From positions 3,559,665-3,623,664 of the forward strand of contig NZ_CP021850.1 of the NCBI RefSeq assembly GCF_002896855.1: a stretch of DNA of 64,000 nucleotides, written 5' to 3'. Positions 1-9,408 of this stretch are shown in pieces. The number at the start of each line of letters is the position of its first letter. Positions within the stretch are counted from its first letter, which is position 1. The notes beneath the pieces are model-generated. The model saw only the letters and a list, made by a program, of their open reading frames with translations, made no database searches and had not been told where the DNA came from. The DNA comes from Clostridium thermosuccinogenes. GTDB lineage: Bacteria > Bacillota > Clostridia > Acetivibrionales > DSM-5807. Position numbers and translations under genes: made by a program.

Positions 1-318
1 CGGAAAACCGAACAGAATGTTTAGCCCGCTGATGGAAATAGTGTTCCTGATCAGGCGCAGGAAATACACATCATTGAAAAAGTTTTTAAAATGTTTAAGG
101 CCAACCCACTTGCTGCCGTCAATACCCAATGCCGGACGGTAATCCTTGAAAGCGATGATCAAGCCGTACATTGGTTTATAGGCAAAGACAGCAAGATATA
201 TAATGACCGGTAAAATGATAAGATATTTATATTTGTTGAGTTTAAAATCGTGAATAATGGTTCGGCCTAAAGTCCAGGTTCCTGCTCGACTGTCAGAAGT
301 ACGATTTTTGATCGCCAT
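1..318 (-). CDS. Oligosaccharide ABC transporter permease, LplB type (partial, N-terminal part)
   Basis: Only the first 106 codons are in the window; the gene runs off the left edge. The translation begins MAIKNRTSD, has a hydrophobic first membrane segment near residues 30-50, then the YKPMYGLIIAFKDY motif typical of LplB-type binding-protein-dependent permeases. The ATG at 318 has a GGAGGA ribosome site 7-8 bases upstream. It lies just downstream of the matching binding protein, so the two very probably form one import system for an oligosaccharide, perhaps of pectin type by family habit. Family call from sequence; substrate is inference. Confidence 0.85.
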   Translation of the reverse strand, partial: MAIKNRTSDSRAGTWTLGRTIIHDFKLNKYKYLIILPVIIYLAVFAYKPMYGLIIAFKDYRPALGIDGSKWVGLKHFKNFFNDVYFLRLIRNTISISGLNILFGFP

Positions 319-368
319 TGCTTATCCTCCCGTTATTCATATTTCACCATTATTATGATCAGGCGCAA

Positions 369-2012
369 TTATCGGGCAAGGAATCTGTCATAGGCTTCCT
401 GACGTATTTTGAGAACAGTAGGCAAGCCCATTTTGTTCAGCTGCTCCACAAATTGATCAAATTTGTCAAGAGGCTCTGCGCCGGTGATAAAGTTAACAGC
501 CATTTCCGATACATATGTGGAAAGCGAACTTACCAGTTCATCCAGCGTATTGCTTTCTTCTGTTGTCAAAGTAACTCCGGAAGGATAAACCCATTTAGCT
601 GTGACTTCTTTGTTGGGATAATACCAAAGGTCGTTTGCTTCAACGGATGCTTTGCTGTTCTTGAGGTATAGCAGCTTGGTTGCCTGGATACATGATCCGC
701 TCCATGTAGCTCCGCCGTATTTCGAAATCGCATTGTTCAGTCCGTCGGGATCATTTGTAACAAGCTCGGTATATGCAGGCTCTCCATTCTCATCATAGTC
801 CCAGGAAACGCCTTTTTTGCCGAAATTCCAATAGAGGTGACCTTCATCAGTGTATGCATAATCCAGAACGCGCATTGCTGTCTCGAGCTTATCATCAGGG
901 CAGCTCGTGGTTATAACAGCAGCTACATTACCAATACCGTAGCCACCAAATACCATGGATAATGTTCCGTCATCCCCAGTGGGATATTGCAAGCCTATCC
1001 ACTCTGCTCCGTTGCCTGCTTTTTCCGCATCGCTTCTCCAGTTGGTAAGCTGGCCCATAGAAGTTATGGAAATACCCATCTTTCCATTCAGCGCTTTAGT
1101 CTGAGCAGCAGCATCATCCATTGTCATGACGTCCTGGTCAAGCAGACCGTTTCTCCACCACTCATTCAGCTTAGCCATGTAATCCTTCCATTCCTTCTGT
1201 GCTTGAGCAAGCTGTACCTTGCCATTATCATCGATATACAACTGGAAGTTAATCGCACCATAAGCTCCAAACGCGCCACTGATACCGGTGGTATTGAAGC
1301 GGCTCCACGCGAAGCTTAAGACTGCGCCATATTTGTCCTTGAACGCCCGAATAACTTTATCCCAGTCAGATATGGTCTTTGGGGCTTCAAGTCCCAGTGC
1401 ATCCAGCCAATCCTTGCGGATTACCGGACCCAAGTAAGTATCATTCCAGCCGCCGTCTTCCCTGAAGAAGCCATAACCATAGTATTTACCGCTGTCTGTC
1501 TTCATGAACTTGTCATAGATTTCGTTGGATTTCAGGAATTTGTAATAAGCCGGTGAGTAAGCCTCCATGTAGTCTGTCAAGTCTCGGACAATGCCTTCCT
1601 CCATATAGCGCTCTATATCCGACATGACACTATAAAAAATGATATCCGGCAGATCTTCGCTGGCCAGCATCAGATTGAATGCCTGATTCGGATCTGTTCC
1701 GGCTGTGGGAAACTGCCACTCGATGGTGACGCCGGTCTGCTCCATAAGACCCATGTGAAATGGCGATTCCTCATATGAAGCAAAGGCCTCATTAAGAGTG
1801 TAGCCTGTTCCAACCCACCATGTGAGTTTAGTGTCCTTCTTGTTCATCGGGTATCCGGTAAATGTGGATTCTGTTGTTTTTTGCTCTGTTGAGGATTTAT
1901 CAGTAGATGTAGTAGGTGTTCCTGACGAACCTTTATCGCCGGAGCATCCCGACATTACTAAAGCTGCAAGCATGACTACCACTAAAAGGACTGATAATAA
2001 CCTTCTTTTCAT
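369..2012 (-). CDS. Extracellular solute-binding lipoprotein, LplA family
   Basis: A 547-residue secreted sugar-binding protein. The N terminus is MKRRLLSVLL, a hydrophobic stretch and a lipobox ending in VMSGC, followed by a Ser/Thr/Lys-rich linker, so it should be anchored to the membrane outer face. The body resembles the large (about 550 residue) LplA-type binding proteins that work with LplB/LplC permeases. An upstream in-frame start 13 codons earlier exists, but the ATG at 2012 has a perfect GGAGGAG site 8 bases away and places the signal peptide correctly. It lies between the flavoprotein gene and the permease gene, all transcribed together. Substrate unknown. Confidence 0.85.
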   Translation of the reverse strand: MKRRLLSVLLVVVMLAALVMSGCSGDKGSSGTPTTSTDKSSTEQKTTESTFTGYPMNKKDTKLTWWVGTGYTLNEAFASYEESPFHMGLMEQTGVTIEWQFPTAGTDPNQAFNLMLASEDLPDIIFYSVMSDIERYMEEGIVRDLTDYMEAYSPAYYKFLKSNEIYDKFMKTDSGKYYGYGFFREDGGWNDTYLGPVIRKDWLDALGLEAPKTISDWDKVIRAFKDKYGAVLSFAWSRFNTTGISGAFGAYGAINFQLYIDDNGKVQLAQAQKEWKDYMAKLNEWWRNGLLDQDVMTMDDAAAQTKALNGKMGISITSMGQLTNWRSDAEKAGNGAEWIGLQYPTGDDGTLSMVFGGYGIGNVAAVITTSCPDDKLETAMRVLDYAYTDEGHLYWNFGKKGVSWDYDENGEPAYTELVTNDPDGLNNAISKYGGATWSGSCIQATKLLYLKNSKASVEANDLWYYPNKEVTAKWVYPSGVTLTTEESNTLDELVSSLSTYVSEMAVNFITGAEPLDKFDQFVEQLNKMGLPTVLKIRQEAYDRFLAR

Positions 2013-2129
2013 TGACAATCTCCTCCTTTTTGAAAATAAATTTATGCTCAAAAGCCCAAAGGCTCGAGAGATCTATGTTCAAAGCCACAAAGCAGCTTGT
2101 CAATATTGCAATTAACATGAATTTACCGT

Positions 2130-4064
2130 TTACCCGGAATACTCCTTCCAGACGTTTTCAAACCAATCCCTTGTCCTGGGTAAAGGCCGTACTTTTTCCA
2201 CCGATGAAACTGCCTTGTTTTCATAAAAGTCAGTAGTTATGAGACTGTCCTTAAAATCATTTTCTCTGGTGTCATAGCGGATATATGGAATTTTGTTATG
2301 CACAGGCTTTCCTTTCTCGCTCAGCACTATAGCCGAGCCCCTGCTTCCCATCACTTCTGCGCAGGTTTTCACAGCAGAAAGGATTGCCATCTGCGTTATC
2401 ATGATATCCCTGAGTCTTAACGCCTGGGGTATCTGCCTGTAGCTTCGGACACTAATCCTTTCGTAAAAGCCCGACAGTTCCTTTTCCAGCTCAGGGACAT
2501 ATTCTTTTACCTTATCGAGGTCCCTAACATGGGCGGCAATTTCGCTCATTTTTTTCTGCAGGCTGGTTCTTTTGCCGGCTATATCGCACTCTCTCCCCTT
2601 ATTCACCAACTGCTCCAGCCTGCTTGCAAAAGCTTCGATAACCGTTTTAAACTGTGCAATGAACTCATCCGGCGATAAAAGCCGTTTCTCAGGCAAACCT
2701 GCGATATGCTGCGCTGCTCTCATAGAACCTACTTGTGTCGAATTAAGAGCAGATCCGCCAGGCCTGTATACCCCAAAGGTTCCTGCGGCTTCTCCGACAA
2801 CATATAAGCCTTTTATACTGCTTTCCCAGTTCAAGTCTACCGCTACACCGCCGTTGTTATGTTGGGCACAGACTGATACCTCAAGCATTTCGTTGTATAA
2901 ATCAATACCATGGGATGCATATAGCTCAATTGCCTTTTTGTTCATTATTTCCAAGCGTTTTATAGGAGTTGGCACAAGAGCATGGGAATTTTTCAGATAT
3001 TGCATAGCAGCTTCACTAAGACCGTCAAAACCATTTTCCAGTCCTGTCGGATCTTTTCTGAAATCCATCAGGACCCTGTTTCCCTTGCTATATATTTCGT
3101 GATGTATGATGATGTCAATGATGGAGGAACCTTCAATCTTTCTTACGTCAAATGGCCACTGGTATCCCTTCAGGAATACCATGTCCAATGCCTGTTGCGG
3201 GGAATCAAAATAATCGAGCAGCAACTCCCTTTCATTCCCGTATTTATCAATCGACACATACCGAGGCAGAACCTGCTGGTATGTTCCGGAAACATTCCAT
3301 CGGAATTTCGTGGATGCAATGCCGTATTGCCATTCATTTAAGTTTACAGCCTTCGCTCCGGCTTCCAGCAGGATACCGCTGCTTCCCGTCTGACTCGAGG
3401 GATAAACCGTATTGTAGTATACTCCTGCCGGCCCTCCGGTTGCAGCTATGACATGGTTCACAATAAAAACCGCAAGCCCCATGTCCGTTTCTGAAATTCT
3501 GTCCTTGTCTATGGCGATGATTCCTTTTATGGCATTGTCCTCTACGATATAGTTTACCACCTGCATCCTGTCATATATTTTAATGCCTTTTGATTTTACC
3601 GATTGCTCCAGCTTTTCCGTCATTATTTTTGATGTCAGGGGTCCGCAGGAGGTGGCTCTTTGCTTGCTGTCATGGTCTGTTTGATATCCGACGTATTCCC
3701 CGTATTTATTTGTAGGAAAGGGAACTCCTAAGTTTACCAGCTTCATGAATGCCCGAACGGATCCTGCAGCTTCTGCCAAAGCTGTGTCCCCGTTGACACC
3801 TCCGCCGTCAAAAAGGTCTTTTGCCAGGTCATATATGCTGTCCCGGCAGTCGGATGCCAATGCAAGCTTATAATATGTCTGCTTATCGCTGCCGGTGTTC
3901 CTTGAGGTACCCATATTGATCCCTTCGGTTATGACGGCTATATCTCTTTTCCCAAGATCATACAAGGTATCTGCAGCATTGAAGCCGGCACACCCGGTGC
4001 CAATCACTGCTGTATCTACGGAAAAAACACATATGTTTTGGGATGCTATATTGAACCTTTCCAT
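2130..4064 (-). CDS. FAD-dependent oxidoreductase, fumarate reductase/aspartate oxidase-like flavoprotein
   Basis: A 644-residue FAD_binding_2 protein. The dinucleotide-binding glycine motif GTGCAG is near residues 22-27, and the second FAD contact region (YVVGEAAGTFGVYRPGGSAL) lies near residues 420-440, as in succinate dehydrogenase/fumarate reductase flavoproteins and L-aspartate oxidase. There is no signal peptide and no flavocytochrome domain. The ribosome site overlaps the stop of the upstream SDR gene, which indicates translational coupling. A C-terminal helical part near residues 480-580 fits the family fold. The reaction cannot be read from sequence. Neighbouring oxidoreductases and a sugar importer point to redox modification of an imported compound (inference). 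Confidence 0.75.
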   Translation of the reverse strand: MERFNIASQNICVFSVDTAVIGTGCAGFNAADTLYDLGKRDIAVITEGINMGTSRNTGSDKQTYYKLALASDCRDSIYDLAKDLFDGGGVNGDTALAEAAGSVRAFMKLVNLGVPFPTNKYGEYVGYQTDHDSKQRATSCGPLTSKIMTEKLEQSVKSKGIKIYDRMQVVNYIVEDNAIKGIIAIDKDRISETDMGLAVFIVNHVIAATGGPAGVYYNTVYPSSQTGSSGILLEAGAKAVNLNEWQYGIASTKFRWNVSGTYQQVLPRYVSIDKYGNERELLLDYFDSPQQALDMVFLKGYQWPFDVRKIEGSSIIDIIIHHEIYSKGNRVLMDFRKDPTGLENGFDGLSEAAMQYLKNSHALVPTPIKRLEIMNKKAIELYASHGIDLYNEMLEVSVCAQHNNGGVAVDLNWESSIKGLYVVGEAAGTFGVYRPGGSALNSTQVGSMRAAQHIAGLPEKRLLSPDEFIAQFKTVIEAFASRLEQLVNKGRECDIAGKRTSLQKKMSEIAAHVRDLDKVKEYVPELEKELSGFYERISVRSYRQIPQALRLRDIMITQMAILSAVKTCAEVMGSRGSAIVLSEKGKPVHNKIPYIRYDTRENDFKDSLITTDFYENKAVSSVEKVRPLPRTRDWFENVWKEYSG

Positions 4065-4074
4065 TACAATCTCC

Positions 4075-4851
4075 TCATAACCTTCTTATATGAAAACCAC
4101 CGTCTGCATTTATCACCTGTCCCGTAGCGAAATCCAGCATTCCTGAGCAGGCTGCCATAACACATTTTGCTACGTCTTCCGGCATTCCGAAACGCCTTAT
4201 CGGGGTAATTCCTTCCGCGATCAGCTTTTCATATTTGCCTTTTACCACTGATGTCATATCGGTCAGTATAATGCCTGGTCTGACCTCAAATACAGGTATA
4301 TTGTATTCAGCCAGCCGGTCGGCAAACAACTGGGTCACCATGGAAACGCCGGCTTTTGATATGCAGTAGCTGCTTCTTTCCGGTGAAGAAGTGTAAGCGG
4401 AAATGGACCCGATGTTTATTATGCGGGGATGGTAATCCTCAAGCCCCGATTGCATTGCCTTTATCATGAGGTTTGCCGCCTTCTGACACATAAAATATGT
4501 GGCTTTCAGATTTATGTTTATTGAACGGTCAAAATCTTCTTCCGAAGCCATCAAAATGTCCTCCCTCTTTAAAGGCGCGACACCGGCATTATTCACCAGG
4601 ACATCGATGCGCTCGTATTTTTCCATGACTAGGGAAAATAAATTGTCCCTGTCCTGTTTATTGGAAACATCGCACCGTATGTACTCCGTCGACAGCCCAT
4701 CTGCATGCAGGCTGTCCATTAGTGGGGACGCTTGTACTTCGTCAGCAGTAGCTGAAATAACAACTGTATAGCCATTGCGCGCTAATTCCTTCGCAATGCC
4801 CAATCCTATTCCTCGCCTTGAACCTGTAACAATCGCGATTTTTTTTGCCAT
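4075..4851 (-). CDS. Short-chain dehydrogenase/reductase (FabG/BaiA-like)
   Basis: A 258-residue classical SDR. It has the NAD(P)-binding motif TGSRRGIGLGIA at residues 8-19, the NNAG motif near residue 87, a catalytic Ser in IGSISAY and the YCISK catalytic Tyr/Lys pair. Length is normal for the family. It is the first gene of the SDR, flavoprotein, binding protein, permease unit, with an AGAGGAG site upstream of the ATG. The adjacent genes suggest a catabolic sugar or hydroxy-compound dehydrogenase rather than the fatty-acid FabG, but the sequence alone cannot decide. Confidence 0.8.
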   Translation of the reverse strand: MAKKIAIVTGSRRGIGLGIAKELARNGYTVVISATADEVQASPLMDSLHADGLSTEYIRCDVSNKQDRDNLFSLVMEKYERIDVLVNNAGVAPLKREDILMASEEDFDRSININLKATYFMCQKAANLMIKAMQSGLEDYHPRIINIGSISAYTSSPERSSYCISKAGVSMVTQLFADRLAEYNIPVFEVRPGIILTDMTSVVKGKYEKLIAEGITPIRRFGMPEDVAKCVMAACSGMLDFATGQVINADGGFHIRRL

Positions 4852-5324
4852 ATCATGCTCCTCTCAGCTCATCCCACACTTCAGTAAGCAAAAGTTTAAG
4901 AGGGATTTTGATTTATTATGACATTTTCATAAAGATACCGGCGGCAGTAAATTCATTTTACCTAGGGATTCGGTGGGGGCAGCCCTTCCGAATAAGGCTG
5001 TCATTATATTTTGCGTCGATTTAAGCTCTCATTCAAGTAGGAAAGAATACCTTGTTGAGTATTTGCTAAAGTGAAAATCCAGTTTTACCACCGGGTAGAG
5101 TTTTATTTAACATCAGCTTGAAGCTTCAAGCACGAATTTTAAATATTTACGTTCGGCAAGATTCAAATCTGCATATATATATATATCATACAATTTGCCC
5201 GGCTTGTTCGGTATTATCTAATTGCTTTAATATATGCAAAATTTGCTTTTAATGGCATTAAATCAAGAATATTGTGCATGCACTAAATAATTCAAACCCT
5301 TGAAATGGCACGGTATCAGCCTTC
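4852..5324. other. Intergenic region with palindromes and an AT run
   Basis: No gene is supported here. It should contain the promoter of the SDR-flavoprotein-transporter unit. I see a perfect 16-base palindrome GCTTGAAGCTTCAAGC at 5116-5131, a short ATATAT run near 5172-5186, and an 11-base palindrome GCAAAATTTGC at 5236-5246 that lies within a 19-base match to the araC leader at 7981-7999. These are possible regulator sites, not proven ones. Confidence 0.5.
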
Positions 5325-6317
5325 TTATGCCAAAATTGCAGCCTTTTCCTTGGTAATTGACCATTTCAGTGGTTCCCCATTTATATAACGCTTAAGCTCA
5401 TCTACCATATACCTACCCATCCTTCGACATTCGCCATCCATGGAACCGGCAATATGGGGAGTTAAAACCACGTTTGGCAGCGTATACAGGGGAGATCCCA
5501 CTTTAGGCGGCTCAGGCCATGTCACATCCAGAACTGCTTGCAAATCCTGCCTTTTCGCAAGAACTTCTATCATTTCCTCTTCATGCACAACAGCACCTCT
5601 TGCAGTATTTATAAAAGAAGCACCGGATTTCATCATCATGAAGTGTTTTCCTTTTATCATTTTCTCCGTCTCCTTAAGCCATGGAGTGTGCAGTGACACC
5701 ACATCGGATCTTAAGAAAACCTCATCCAGAGAACATAATTCAACTCCAAGTTCATCGGCTGTTTCTTTCCGCACATAGGGATCATAAGCGATGACCTTTA
5801 CGTCAAAAGGTTTGAGAAGCTCACACACACGACGCCCCACCATGCCTAACGATATTATCCCAACAGTGGTGCCATAGGCGCCTGGTACGGTGCTGTGGGG
5901 AATATATCTACCCTGCTGCTTCACTGAAAGAGCGTAATACCATCCGCGTTTCAGGCAGAAAAGTATCTGGGATAAAGCATACTCAGCCACCGGAATGGCA
6001 TTGGCTGCGTATGCGCTGGTGACCAGTATGCCCCTATCCCAGAATTCATCCCCGGTGAAATATTTGATTGAGCCGGCACCATAAAATACTGCTTTAAGCT
6101 TGGGTGCGTATTTAAGAAATTCTCCGTCCATTACCGGCGCTCCCCATCCTGAAAAAATAACATCTGCTTCTTTAAGGATTTCAGGATGCTCCTTTATGGA
6201 ATCTCTTGTTTGAGGCGCGGCATAAATATCTACCATTTTGCTTATGTCGGATTGCTCTTCAGGTCCGTATATTTTTTCAAACGCCAACCTGTCCAGAATA
6301 TAGAGTCCTTTTAACAT
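5325..6317 (-). CDS. D-isomer-specific 2-hydroxyacid dehydrogenase family protein
   Basis: A 330-residue member of the D-2-hydroxyacid dehydrogenase family (phosphoglycerate, glyoxylate and hydroxypyruvate dehydrogenases). The Rossmann glycines appear as GTTVGIISLGMVGRRV near residue 150. The catalytic Arg lies in NTARGAVV and the catalytic His in TPHIAGS near residue 287, with the acidic partner in LDVTWPEPP. It would interconvert a 2-keto acid and a D-2-hydroxy acid with NAD(P)H in the cytoplasm. The ATG follows a GGGAGGTATCAGTC site. It lies between the old-yellow-enzyme gene and the SDR operon. Exact substrate unknown. Confidence 0.85.
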   Translation of the reverse strand: MLKGLYILDRLAFEKIYGPEEQSDISKMVDIYAAPQTRDSIKEHPEILKEADVIFSGWGAPVMDGEFLKYAPKLKAVFYGAGSIKYFTGDEFWDRGILVTSAYAANAIPVAEYALSQILFCLKRGWYYALSVKQQGRYIPHSTVPGAYGTTVGIISLGMVGRRVCELLKPFDVKVIAYDPYVRKETADELGVELCSLDEVFLRSDVVSLHTPWLKETEKMIKGKHFMMMKSGASFINTARGAVVHEEEMIEVLAKRQDLQAVLDVTWPEPPKVGSPLYTLPNVVLTPHIAGSMDGECRRMGRYMVDELKRYINGEPLKWSITKEKAAILA

Positions 6318-6543
6318 GACTGATACCTCCCGATTTCTGCATTGCTCTTTTCAAAAGCTGTCTGACACACCGGTTCAGTATACTGTGTGAAGCATACCTT
6401 CACCTTATGGCTAAGGTGAGTGTTGCTAATGATTTTGCAACCATTATACCAAAGATTTCGACATATGGGCTGCAATTTTAAGTATTTAACCGCTGCCAAT
6501 TTCATGCAGCTATGAAAACAGCAAACTATTGTTGAAGTGGCTT

Positions 6544-7872
6544 TTATTTTACTGCTAACTTCAAAGCTTTGAAAAATTCTGCATATATCCCATCCCTTAT
6601 TACACAACCTGCATTTCCGGATGTTCTCATCAATTGGGTGCACTTTCCGCAAGTAATGCAGCACTTCTCAGGGGCCAGATAGCCGTTTTTCAGGATATCA
6701 TTGGCAAAGTTGGGATATGCAAAGGACATCCTGCCAAAGCCTGCTATGGAGAAGTACCGGTTTTTGATTGCTCCGGCTGCAAGATGGGGAGAAAACTGCC
6801 TTAAGTATGTCAGTCCCGAACCTATCACCACCAGATCCTTGAATTGCCTTTGCACTGCTTTGGCACAGTTTACGAGCCTTTCCACTCCTTTTAGCGGATG
6901 TTCGGAACATTCGTATGCAGTAAAGTCGGAAGGCCGGTTCACGTGCGGGTTCACATAAGGATTTCCTATGGTGATGTCTATCATGCCCATTCCCATTTTG
7001 TTGTGCAATATGTCAATCAGCTTAAGAGGTTCGGTCATATCCGGTTCCAGTCCGTCCCTTTCATTCACGCCAAAACCGTGAGGGTATGGAAACCCGTCAT
7101 ATACATTTAGTCTTGAAGTTACTATAAATTCGGAGGATGTGTTGGCCATAGCATTTGCCACACTATTTACCATAAACCTGATCCGGTTTTCAAAGCTTCC
7201 GCCGTATTCACCCTTTCGCTGGTATGCAGACAGCAGCTCATTGTTCAAATATCCATGACACGCTTTGATGTCAACTCCGTCAAAGCCTATGCTTTCTGCA
7301 ATTCTTGCTGCATTTCCCATTTTGATTTCCAGTCTTTTCAGCTCATCATCACTGATAATGCTTTCCTGGCTTATAGGTTTATCCTTCTCGAATAAAGGTT
7401 TGTTGCATGCAATCACTGGTCTGGGGGTTCCGTCAGGTCGTGATTGCCTTCCGGAATGTGTAAGCTGCATTATCACTACAGGTTCAAACCCATTGGTTTT
7501 AATGCAGATTTCTTTGATATTTTCGACTATCTCCCGGAACTTGTCGGCATTCTTTTCATCCAGCATCAGCTGTCTGGGATTTGCTCTTCCTTCATGCTGT
7601 ACGGCAACAGCCTCAAACCATATCAGGCCGGAGCCGCCTTTTGCAAATCTCTCGTATCTGCGTTTTGTAAGCTCACCGGGAGTGCCGTCCAGATTCCCAT
7701 CAGCTCCTTCCATCGGTTGGACGGCAATTCTGTTGGCAATTTTCCTTCCTTTCACGGAAATACTTTCCGATAGAATTTTTATATCGTCATCGAGCGGTAA
7801 TTCCACCCTTAAATCCTTAAGGGCAGATTGTAAATCATCCATAGATTTGTAGGCAAATCTTTTTGTGTTCAC
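6544..7872 (-). CDS. NADH:flavin oxidoreductase, old yellow enzyme family
   Basis: A roughly 440-residue TIM-barrel flavin oxidoreductase. The N-terminal barrel has NRIAVQPMEGADG, the flavin-site motif MQLTHSGRQSRP, and the HGYLNNELLSAYQR and GGSFENRIRF segments typical of 2,4-dienoyl-CoA reductase/BaiCD-like enzymes. A C-terminal cysteine cluster (CCITCGKC followed by a later Cys) could hold an iron-sulphur cluster. The usual C-terminal FAD/NADH domain of dienoyl-CoA reductases is absent. The GTG at 7872 has a GAGG site 8 bases upstream; the longer ATG start at 7908 has no ribosome site. It is divergent from the AraC regulator, which probably controls it. Probably reduces an activated C=C bond; substrate unknown. 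Confidence 0.8.
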   Translation of the reverse strand: MNTKRFAYKSMDDLQSALKDLRVELPLDDDIKILSESISVKGRKIANRIAVQPMEGADGNLDGTPGELTKRRYERFAKGGSGLIWFEAVAVQHEGRANPRQLMLDEKNADKFREIVENIKEICIKTNGFEPVVIMQLTHSGRQSRPDGTPRPVIACNKPLFEKDKPISQESIISDDELKRLEIKMGNAARIAESIGFDGVDIKACHGYLNNELLSAYQRKGEYGGSFENRIRFMVNSVANAMANTSSEFIVTSRLNVYDGFPYPHGFGVNERDGLEPDMTEPLKLIDILHNKMGMGMIDITIGNPYVNPHVNRPSDFTAYECSEHPLKGVERLVNCAKAVQRQFKDLVVIGSGLTYLRQFSPHLAAGAIKNRYFSIAGFGRMSFAYPNFANDILKNGYLAPEKCCITCGKCTQLMRTSGNAGCVIRDGIYAEFFKALKLAVK

Positions 7873-7913
7873 ATTCGATACCTCATTCATCATTTTTTGG
7901 TTTTGCATTCAGT

Positions 7914-7943
7914 TTTACAGTATTACAGTATTTATGATATAAT
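7914..7943 (+). promoter_or_regulatory. Sigma-A promoter of the AraC-family gene
   Basis: TTTACA at 7914-7919, an 18-base spacer and TATAAT at 7938-7943 fit a sigma-A promoter reading towards the AraC gene at 8013. It lies directly in front of the divergent oxidoreductase gene, so the two genes share a short control region. Confidence 0.55.
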
Positions 7944-8012
7944 CTAATTAGCGCATGAAGTATTGCCTATTTGTTTTTTAATATGAAAAATTTGCTTTTT
8001 ATGAGGTGTGAA

Positions 8013-8816
8013 ATGTCAGATGTATCCAAAAATTTTATCGTGCTGCAATGCCGCTATAATGACAGGATAACTCCTTACACTCAGCATTTTCATATGTCCT
8101 ATGAAATGATATTCATAAAGAAGGGGACAATAAACCTCGTAATCAACAAAAAAAGTTATGATATCCCTGAAAACAAGCTGGTATTTATCAGCAAGCTGGA
8201 GGAGCATTCCATAAGAATTTTATCTCCCGTATACGAGCGCTATTATGTAATAATCTCCTCCGACAAGCTGGACAGATATATCATGGATCAAAAACTCCTT
8301 TCCGTTTTTAAAAACAGGCCTGAAAATTTCATTCATCACATGGATGCTCCGGAAAATACTGAAGAGATAATGAAGCGTATAATTCATGAATACCAAAACA
8401 GGGATTCCTTCAGCGAGGATATAATTTACTACCAGATCAAAGACCTGCTTGTCCAACTGTACAGGGCAAACAAGGATCAGTTTCCCATTCCCGAAAAGCA
8501 TATCAAAGCTGAAGTTTATGCGGTTCAGCAGTATATTGATCAAAACTTCAGGGAGGATTTGAAGGTTTCTGATCTGGCAAACAAGTTCTACATCAATGTC
8601 TATTATCTGACTCATTCCTTTAAGGAGCTTACCGGTTACAGCCCAAAGCAATATATACTCCTCAACAAGTTATCTTACGCAAAATCTCTGCTGGCGGACA
8701 GAGAGCTTTCCATTGAGCAGATTGCCATAAAGGCAGGTTTTTATGATTCCAGCAGTTTTATCCGGAGCTTTAAAAAAGAGTACGGTAAAACGCCTAACAG
8801 CTACAGGAACCAATGA
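8013..8816 (+). CDS. AraC-family transcriptional regulator
   Basis: A 267-residue regulator. The N-terminal half has a cupin-like sensor fold (TQHFHMSYEMIFIKKGTINL, then the ENKLVFISKLEEHS turn). The C-terminal 100 residues form two helix-turn-helix motifs, LKVSDLANKFYINVYYLTHSFKELTG and the signature IAIKAGFYDSSSFIRSFKKEYGKTP. The start at 8013 follows AGGTGTGAA; upstream in-frame ATGs lack a ribosome site. Divergence from the old-yellow-enzyme gene suggests that it senses a small molecule, perhaps a sugar or the pathway substrate, and activates the adjacent catabolic genes. Confidence 0.9.
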   Translation: MSDVSKNFIVLQCRYNDRITPYTQHFHMSYEMIFIKKGTINLVINKKSYDIPENKLVFISKLEEHSIRILSPVYERYYVIISSDKLDRYIMDQKLLSVFKNRPENFIHHMDAPENTEEIMKRIIHEYQNRDSFSEDIIYYQIKDLLVQLYRANKDQFPIPEKHIKAEVYAVQQYIDQNFREDLKVSDLANKFYINVYYLTHSFKELTGYSPKQYILLNKLSYAKSLLADRELSIEQIAIKAGFYDSSSFIRSFKKEYGKTPNSYRNQ

Positions 8817-9086
8817 GACTGGTTTCAAGACCATGAACCCGCTAAAGGAAAGGCTTTTCTATACCGGATCAGATTTGTAAGATGATTTCATTCTATATTA
8901 TCTATGAATTGCACTCTATATAATCTATAAAATTGAAGCATTACCCGGCAATAAAAAATGCTAACAAAAAATAACAAATCAACTCAGTTATCGAAAAATT
9001 CACGAAGTTTGCGCTATGAAATATACATTATGATACTATGCTGTTTTTGAGGGATTGCCAATTTGCGCCATCAACTAAATAAATAT

Positions 9087-9312
9087 AGGAATGAATTCAG
9101 CTAACAGCGGACACATTGATTATGTAGAAAGATTTCGCTGCCCTGAGCCTGCGCTACAGGACACCAGAGTACGTACAAACAGCTGTAATGACCCATAATA
9201 CAGAAGTTCACTGTGAACAAGCAAATCCGGTTGTTTTATGCAATAATGCATGTGCTTTATATCCTGCCGGGACAATAATCATCCATTTCCATTAGCTGAA
9301 TTCAAACCAATT
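9087..9312 (+). repeat. MITE-like inverted-repeat element, copy A (long form)
   Basis: The ends match the other two copies (48329-48429 and 55105-55204): AGGAATGAATTCAGCTAA at the left and CATCCATTTCCATTAGCTGA followed by ATTCAAACCAATT at the right. The ends are imperfect inverted repeats of each other. Copy A has about 125 extra bases in the middle. The inner pieces ATTGATTATGT and GCATGTGCTTTATATCCT match the flanks of the short copies' centre, so the short form may be a deletion of the long form, or copy A an insertion. It sits between the convergent araC and kdgK ends. Confidence 0.7.
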
Positions 9313-9408
9313 TTTATTTAATATGCAATTTTTTAATATATTTCTAAAATTTCCACAAGCATTTTGCTGCCGCCGGTCATCTCCGGAAAGAATTCAACGG
9401 CTTGCACG

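Noticed and set aside
5172-5186. AT dinucleotide run as a functional element
   Set aside because: Only about six units in AT-rich intergenic DNA; likely chance.
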